Below, piece after piece: positions 61,240 through 64,000 of a stretch of 64,000 bases of DNA. Both the position numbers and the translations under genes were made by a program. The DNA is from UBA940 sp031548515 (GTDB lineage: Bacteria; Bacteroidota; Bacteroidia; Bacteroidales; Rikenellaceae): positions 4,680 to 68,679 of the forward strand of contig JAVBRB010000004.1 in NCBI GenBank assembly GCA_031548515.1, given 5' to 3'. Position 1 is the first letter of the stretch, and each line of letters begins with the position of its first letter. Below the pieces are notes generated by a model that did no database searches, was not told the origin of the DNA, and saw nothing but the letters and a program-made list of their open reading frames with translations.

Positions 61240-61334
61240 ATAATAATGAATAATGAATAATGAAAGACTAAAAATAGTTTCAAAACCGTTGGTTTTATGC
61301 CTTTATCGTGATTCATGATTCATAATTCATGATT
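61240..61334. repeat. ATAATGA / ATTCATGA low-complexity intergenic repeat
   Basis: Alternating AATAATGAATAATGAATAATGA words (61241-61262) and later ATTCATGATTCATAATTCATGATT (61311-61334) fill the trpS-msbA intergenic region. The two parts are roughly reverse complements and could pair. No gene is present. Confidence 0.45.
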
Positions 61335-61342
61335 TATATTCG

Positions 61343-61350
61343 TACCTTTG
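61343..61350 (+). promoter_or_regulatory. -7 promoter box of the ABC exporter gene
   Basis: TAccTTTG lies 20 bases before ATG 61370, giving a leader of about 13 nt. Confidence 0.6.
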
Positions 61351-61369
61351 CTTCTCAACCATAGACAGA

Positions 61370-63220
61370 ATGAACACGTACTGGAAGCTTCTGCGGTTCG
61401 GTAAACCGCTCGAAAAATATGCCATACCCTATTTTTTCTACACGATTACCTATGCCTTTTTCAACACTCTGACGATGGTGTTGATGGCGCCGGTCATCAC
61501 CATACTTTTCAGCGACGGCGAAAAGGCAGCGCCCGTTACGGAACTTCCGGCGTTCAGTTTCAGCCCCGACTACATGCAGGATCTTTTGATGTATTTGATA
61601 TACAAGGTCTACGGCTTTGACTACAAGGTAACCACCGTTATAATCTTCGTTGCGGTCCTGGTCGTCGTAAGTTCCCTTTTGGGCAATCTTTTCCGGTACC
61701 TCGGGCAGTACACGGTCGAGAACCTGCGCATAAACTCCATACGCAACATGCGCAACCGCATGTACGACAAGATCATGTCTCTGAATGTAGGTTATTTCAG
61801 CAACGAACGCAAGGGGGATATTATTTCAAAATTTTCGTCCGATGCCCAGATAGTCCAGCAGACAATCGCCAGTACGCTCCAGGTGATTTTCCGCGAGCCG
61901 TTCCTCGTCGCGATGTCCCTTTTCTGGATGATCAACATGTCGTGGAAGCTCACGATATTCGCGATCGCCGTGATTCCCATAGTCGGTTTCGTCATAAGCT
62001 TTGTAGTCAAAAGGCTTCGCAAACCGGCCCGCACGGCACAGAACGAGTTAGGACAGATGGTCAGTCAGTTGGACGAGTCGCTTTCCGGTATCAAGATAAT
62101 CAAAAGCTATAACGCCGAAGAGTATTCGACGAACAAATACCGCGGCATGAACAACACCTACTCACGTATTTCGCGTTGGATGGCACGGCGCCAGCAGATG
62201 GCCTCGCCGATGAGCGAATTTCTGGGGATAGCGGGTGTCGCCTTGATGATGGTATTCGGCGCTACGCTGGTGTTCAACGGCGAAATGACAGGCGGCAGTT
62301 TCATAGTTTTCGTGGCTATTTTCTCTCAGCTTGTCCGCCCGGTCAAGGCGTTTGCAGACGGTTTTTCCAATATCAACCACGGCATCGCTGCGGGCGAGCG
62401 CATTTTTGGTATCCTGGACAGCAAAAGCGATATCACCGACAAACCCGGTGCAGAAACGCTCACCGTGTTCCGTGACGGGATAGAGTTTCGCGATGTGCAT
62501 TTCAGCTACGAGGAACGCGAAATAATCAAGGGTGTGAGCTTCAAGATAAAGAAAGGCGAAACTGTGGCGTTGGTAGGTCCGTCCGGCGGCGGCAAATCAA
62601 CACTGTCCGACCTTGTACCGCGTTTTTACGATCCGCAGCAGGGAGCAGTCCTGATCGACGGCCGCGATATCAGGGATTACCGTATGGAAAGCATACGCTC
62701 GCATCTGGGGATGGTGGCTCAGGAAACGGTGCTTTTCAACGACACGATCGCCAACAACATCCGTCTGGGCGTTCCCGACGCGAACATGGAGGATGTGATG
62801 CGCGCGGCAAAGGTCGCCAACGCCCACGATTTCATCATGGAAACCGAGGCCGGGTACGAAACCACTATAGGCGACAGGGGAATGAAGCTCTCGGGAGGGC
62901 AGCGCCAGAGGATCAGTATCGCACGCGCCGTGCTGAAGAATCCTGACATACTGATACTGGACGAGGCAACTTCAGCACTCGACACAGAGAGCGAAAAACT
63001 GGTCCAGGATGCCCTCAATTCACTTCTCGCAGGCCGCACATCGCTTGTTATCGCCCACCGTCTCAGCACGATACATAACGCCGACCGAATCATTGTCATC
63101 GACCAGGGACGAATCGTCGAACAGGGGCGCCACGATGAGCTGATGGCTCTCCACGGTGTGTACGCACGCCTGATAGAAATGCAGCAAGTGGCAGCGGTTG
63201 CAACAAACGAAAGCGTATGA
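61370..63220 (+). CDS. MsbA-type ABC exporter
   Basis: The 616-residue half-transporter has six membrane segments (residues ~15-330) followed by a nucleotide-binding domain: Walker A GPSGGGKST, Q-loop, signature LSGGQRQR, Walker B ILILDEATSALD and H-loop AHRLSTI. Homodimers of this type flip lipid A or export lipids and drugs; MsbA-like flipping of lipid A-core is a reasonable guess in Bacteroidota. The gene is monocistronic with its own promoter. Confidence 0.9.
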   Translation: MNTYWKLLRFGKPLEKYAIPYFFYTITYAFFNTLTMVLMAPVITILFSDGEKAAPVTELPAFSFSPDYMQDLLMYLIYKVYGFDYKVTTVIIFVAVLVVVSSLLGNLFRYLGQYTVENLRINSIRNMRNRMYDKIMSLNVGYFSNERKGDIISKFSSDAQIVQQTIASTLQVIFREPFLVAMSLFWMINMSWKLTIFAIAVIPIVGFVISFVVKRLRKPARTAQNELGQMVSQLDESLSGIKIIKSYNAEEYSTNKYRGMNNTYSRISRWMARRQQMASPMSEFLGIAGVALMMVFGATLVFNGEMTGGSFIVFVAIFSQLVRPVKAFADGFSNINHGIAAGERIFGILDSKSDITDKPGAETLTVFRDGIEFRDVHFSYEEREIIKGVSFKIKKGETVALVGPSGGGKSTLSDLVPRFYDPQQGAVLIDGRDIRDYRMESIRSHLGMVAQETVLFNDTIANNIRLGVPDANMEDVMRAAKVANAHDFIMETEAGYETTIGDRGMKLSGGQRQRISIARAVLKNPDILILDEATSALDTESEKLVQDALNSLLAGRTSLVIAHRLSTIHNADRIIVIDQGRIVEQGRHDELMALHGVYARLIEMQQVAAVATNESV

Positions 63221-63334
63221 TTAACCGGTTACGCGAAAGTTGAAATATAGCCATCGTTACAAACAAGTTTATAACAGCACGCGGTTATTGGATTTACCTA
63301 CCTGATCCTATTCCGGTTATATACCGTAAAAACC

Positions 63335-63385
63335 AAGTTTTTCGCTCCGATGGAATGCTTATTGCTGTTCAGAAGCGAAAAACTT
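63335..63385 (+). promoter_or_regulatory. 12-bp inverted repeat flanking the start region of the SRPBCC gene
   Basis: AAGTTTTTCGCT (63335-63346) pairs with AGCGAAAAACTT (63374-63385) around a 27-base loop, 6 bases before ATG 63392. If transcribed it could hide the ribosome-binding region; it may also be a binding site. Confidence 0.4.
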
Positions 63386-63391
63386 GTTGTC

Positions 63392-63808
63392 ATGAAAAAC
63401 ACGATCACCATCGAAGCGTTCATCGCCGCCTCGCCCGCGCAGGTTTGGCAAAGCCTTACCATGCCCGAACATATCACGAAATGGAACCATGCTTCGGACA
63501 ACTGGGCCTCACCCCGGGCCGAAAACGACCTGCGGCCGGCCGGGCGGTTCAATTACCGCATGGAATCCCTCGACAGCAAGGATGGATTCGATTTTTCGGG
63601 GATATTCAGCCGGGTCGTTCCGGGCAGGCATCTCGATTACACGCTTAATGACGGCCGCAAAGTGACTACGACGCTCAGCCCCGAAGCCGGAGGTACGAAG
63701 GTCATCGAAACGTTCGAGGCAGACGACGTGTACTCTCCAGAGCAGCAGCGCCAGGGATGGCAGGCCATTCTCGACAACCTGAAAAAGCACGCCGAATCGC
63801 TGAAGTGA
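63392..63808 (+). CDS. SRPBCC (AHSA1-like) family protein
   Basis: The 138-residue protein starts KNTITIEAFIAASPAQVWQSLTMPEHITKWN, the START-like SRPBCC fold pattern, with the later FEADDVYSPEQQRQGWQAILDNLKKHAESLK as the long C-terminal helix. These proteins bind hydrophobic ligands or Hsp90 (AHSA1); no ligand can be read. The ATG at 63392 is preferred over an upstream in-frame start within the inverted repeat. It stands alone. Confidence 0.85.
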   Translation: MKNTITIEAFIAASPAQVWQSLTMPEHITKWNHASDNWASPRAENDLRPAGRFNYRMESLDSKDGFDFSGIFSRVVPGRHLDYTLNDGRKVTTTLSPEAGGTKVIETFEADDVYSPEQQRQGWQAILDNLKKHAESLK

Positions 63809-64000
63809 CCTGACGGACTGTTTCACCGGCAGGCAGATGTTTACGAACCAGGGAACATCGGCTCTGAATAAGGTTGACATAGTTGATGTACATTTCGAAG
63901 TGATCGTACTCGCCGTAGTGCAACCGCCCATCTTCAAGCCTCCCGCTGCCGCAAACCAGACTCGCGTTGATCATTGCTGCGACACATTGATCCGGTGCGT
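63702..64000 (-). CDS. 3' part of an unidentified gene running off the window
   Basis: On the - strand a frame enters at the window edge (APDQCVAAMINASLVCGSGR) and continues LEDGRLHYGEYDHFEMYINYVNLIQSRCSLVRKHLPAG. This part reads like real protein. It has no stop before the SRPBCC gene, which it would overlap antisense by ~107 bases, so the end is uncertain or broken. No family is recognised. Confidence 0.35.
   Translation of the reverse strand, partial: APDQCVAAMINASLVCGSGRLEDGRLHYGEYDHFEMYINYVNLIQSRCSLVRKHLPAGETVRQVTSAIRRAFSGCREWPAIPGAAALESTRRLPRTFR

Overview
The window reads as a chromosomal stretch from an anaerobic gut-type member of the Bacteroidales, most likely Rikenellaceae (Alistipes-like). 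This is an inference. It rests on repeated Bacteroidota -7 promoter boxes (TAnnTTTG) and weak Shine-Dalgarno signals. It also rests on an N-succinylornithine carbamoyltransferase, a sodium-pumping methylmalonyl-CoA decarboxylase operon, DUF5723 and DUF5689 proteins, and many lipoproteins. No rRNA, tRNA, CRISPR array or intact insertion sequence was seen.

Layout. 0.1-9.2 kb is housekeeping: fabH; a leftward operon lysE-like/cmk/ispH/fkbM-type methyltransferase/pepT; then rightward lnt, folC and a DUF3467 gene. 9.3-13.1 kb is a leftward envelope pair (785-aa lipoprotein, DUF5723 barrel). 13.3-16.7 kb holds two exported TldD/TldE-like proteins, only the first with the metal-binding HExxxH. 16.8-18.5 kb is rplY (with an alanine microsatellite tail), pth and an S4-domain gene.

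18.8-28.8 kb is a compact leftward island of phage head genes: ClpP-type prohead protease, major capsid protein, portal, DUF6712-type connector, holin, and several unrecognised tail-like proteins. It has one recognisable promoter and a folded leader. No terminase, integrase, tape-measure or replication gene is visible, and two inverted-repeat-bounded non-coding inserts lie inside it. It is the best candidate here for an undescribed system (domesticated capsid, GTA-like particle or prophage relic).

28.9-35.4 kb is core envelope and metabolism: small lipoproteins, a SPOR protein, ubiE/menG, a LolC/E-type permease, an SDR, a PAP2 phosphatase, argF' and an M48 lipoprotein protease. 35.5-40.2 kb is the methylmalonyl-CoA operon (epimerase, carboxyltransferase, OadG-like subunit with a lamin-tail-like domain, biotin carrier, beta subunit). 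The biotin ligase birA lies 13 kb away in the dapD-birA-dprA-tatD cluster.

40.5-50.4 kb is accessory: a secreted WbsX/GH99-like enzyme; an alpha/beta hydrolase followed by a membrane-embedded MurF-like ligase and a D-Ala-D-Ala ligase; an XRE regulator; and an outer-membrane barrel with two DUF5689 lipoproteins. 50.4-64 kb returns to mostly core genes: a repeat protein, tatD, dprA, birA, dapD, a MITE-like repeat, a prolyl oligopeptidase lipoprotein, aspartate kinase, a ClC channel with CBS domains, trpS, an MsbA-type ABC exporter, an SRPBCC protein, and a fragment running off the end.
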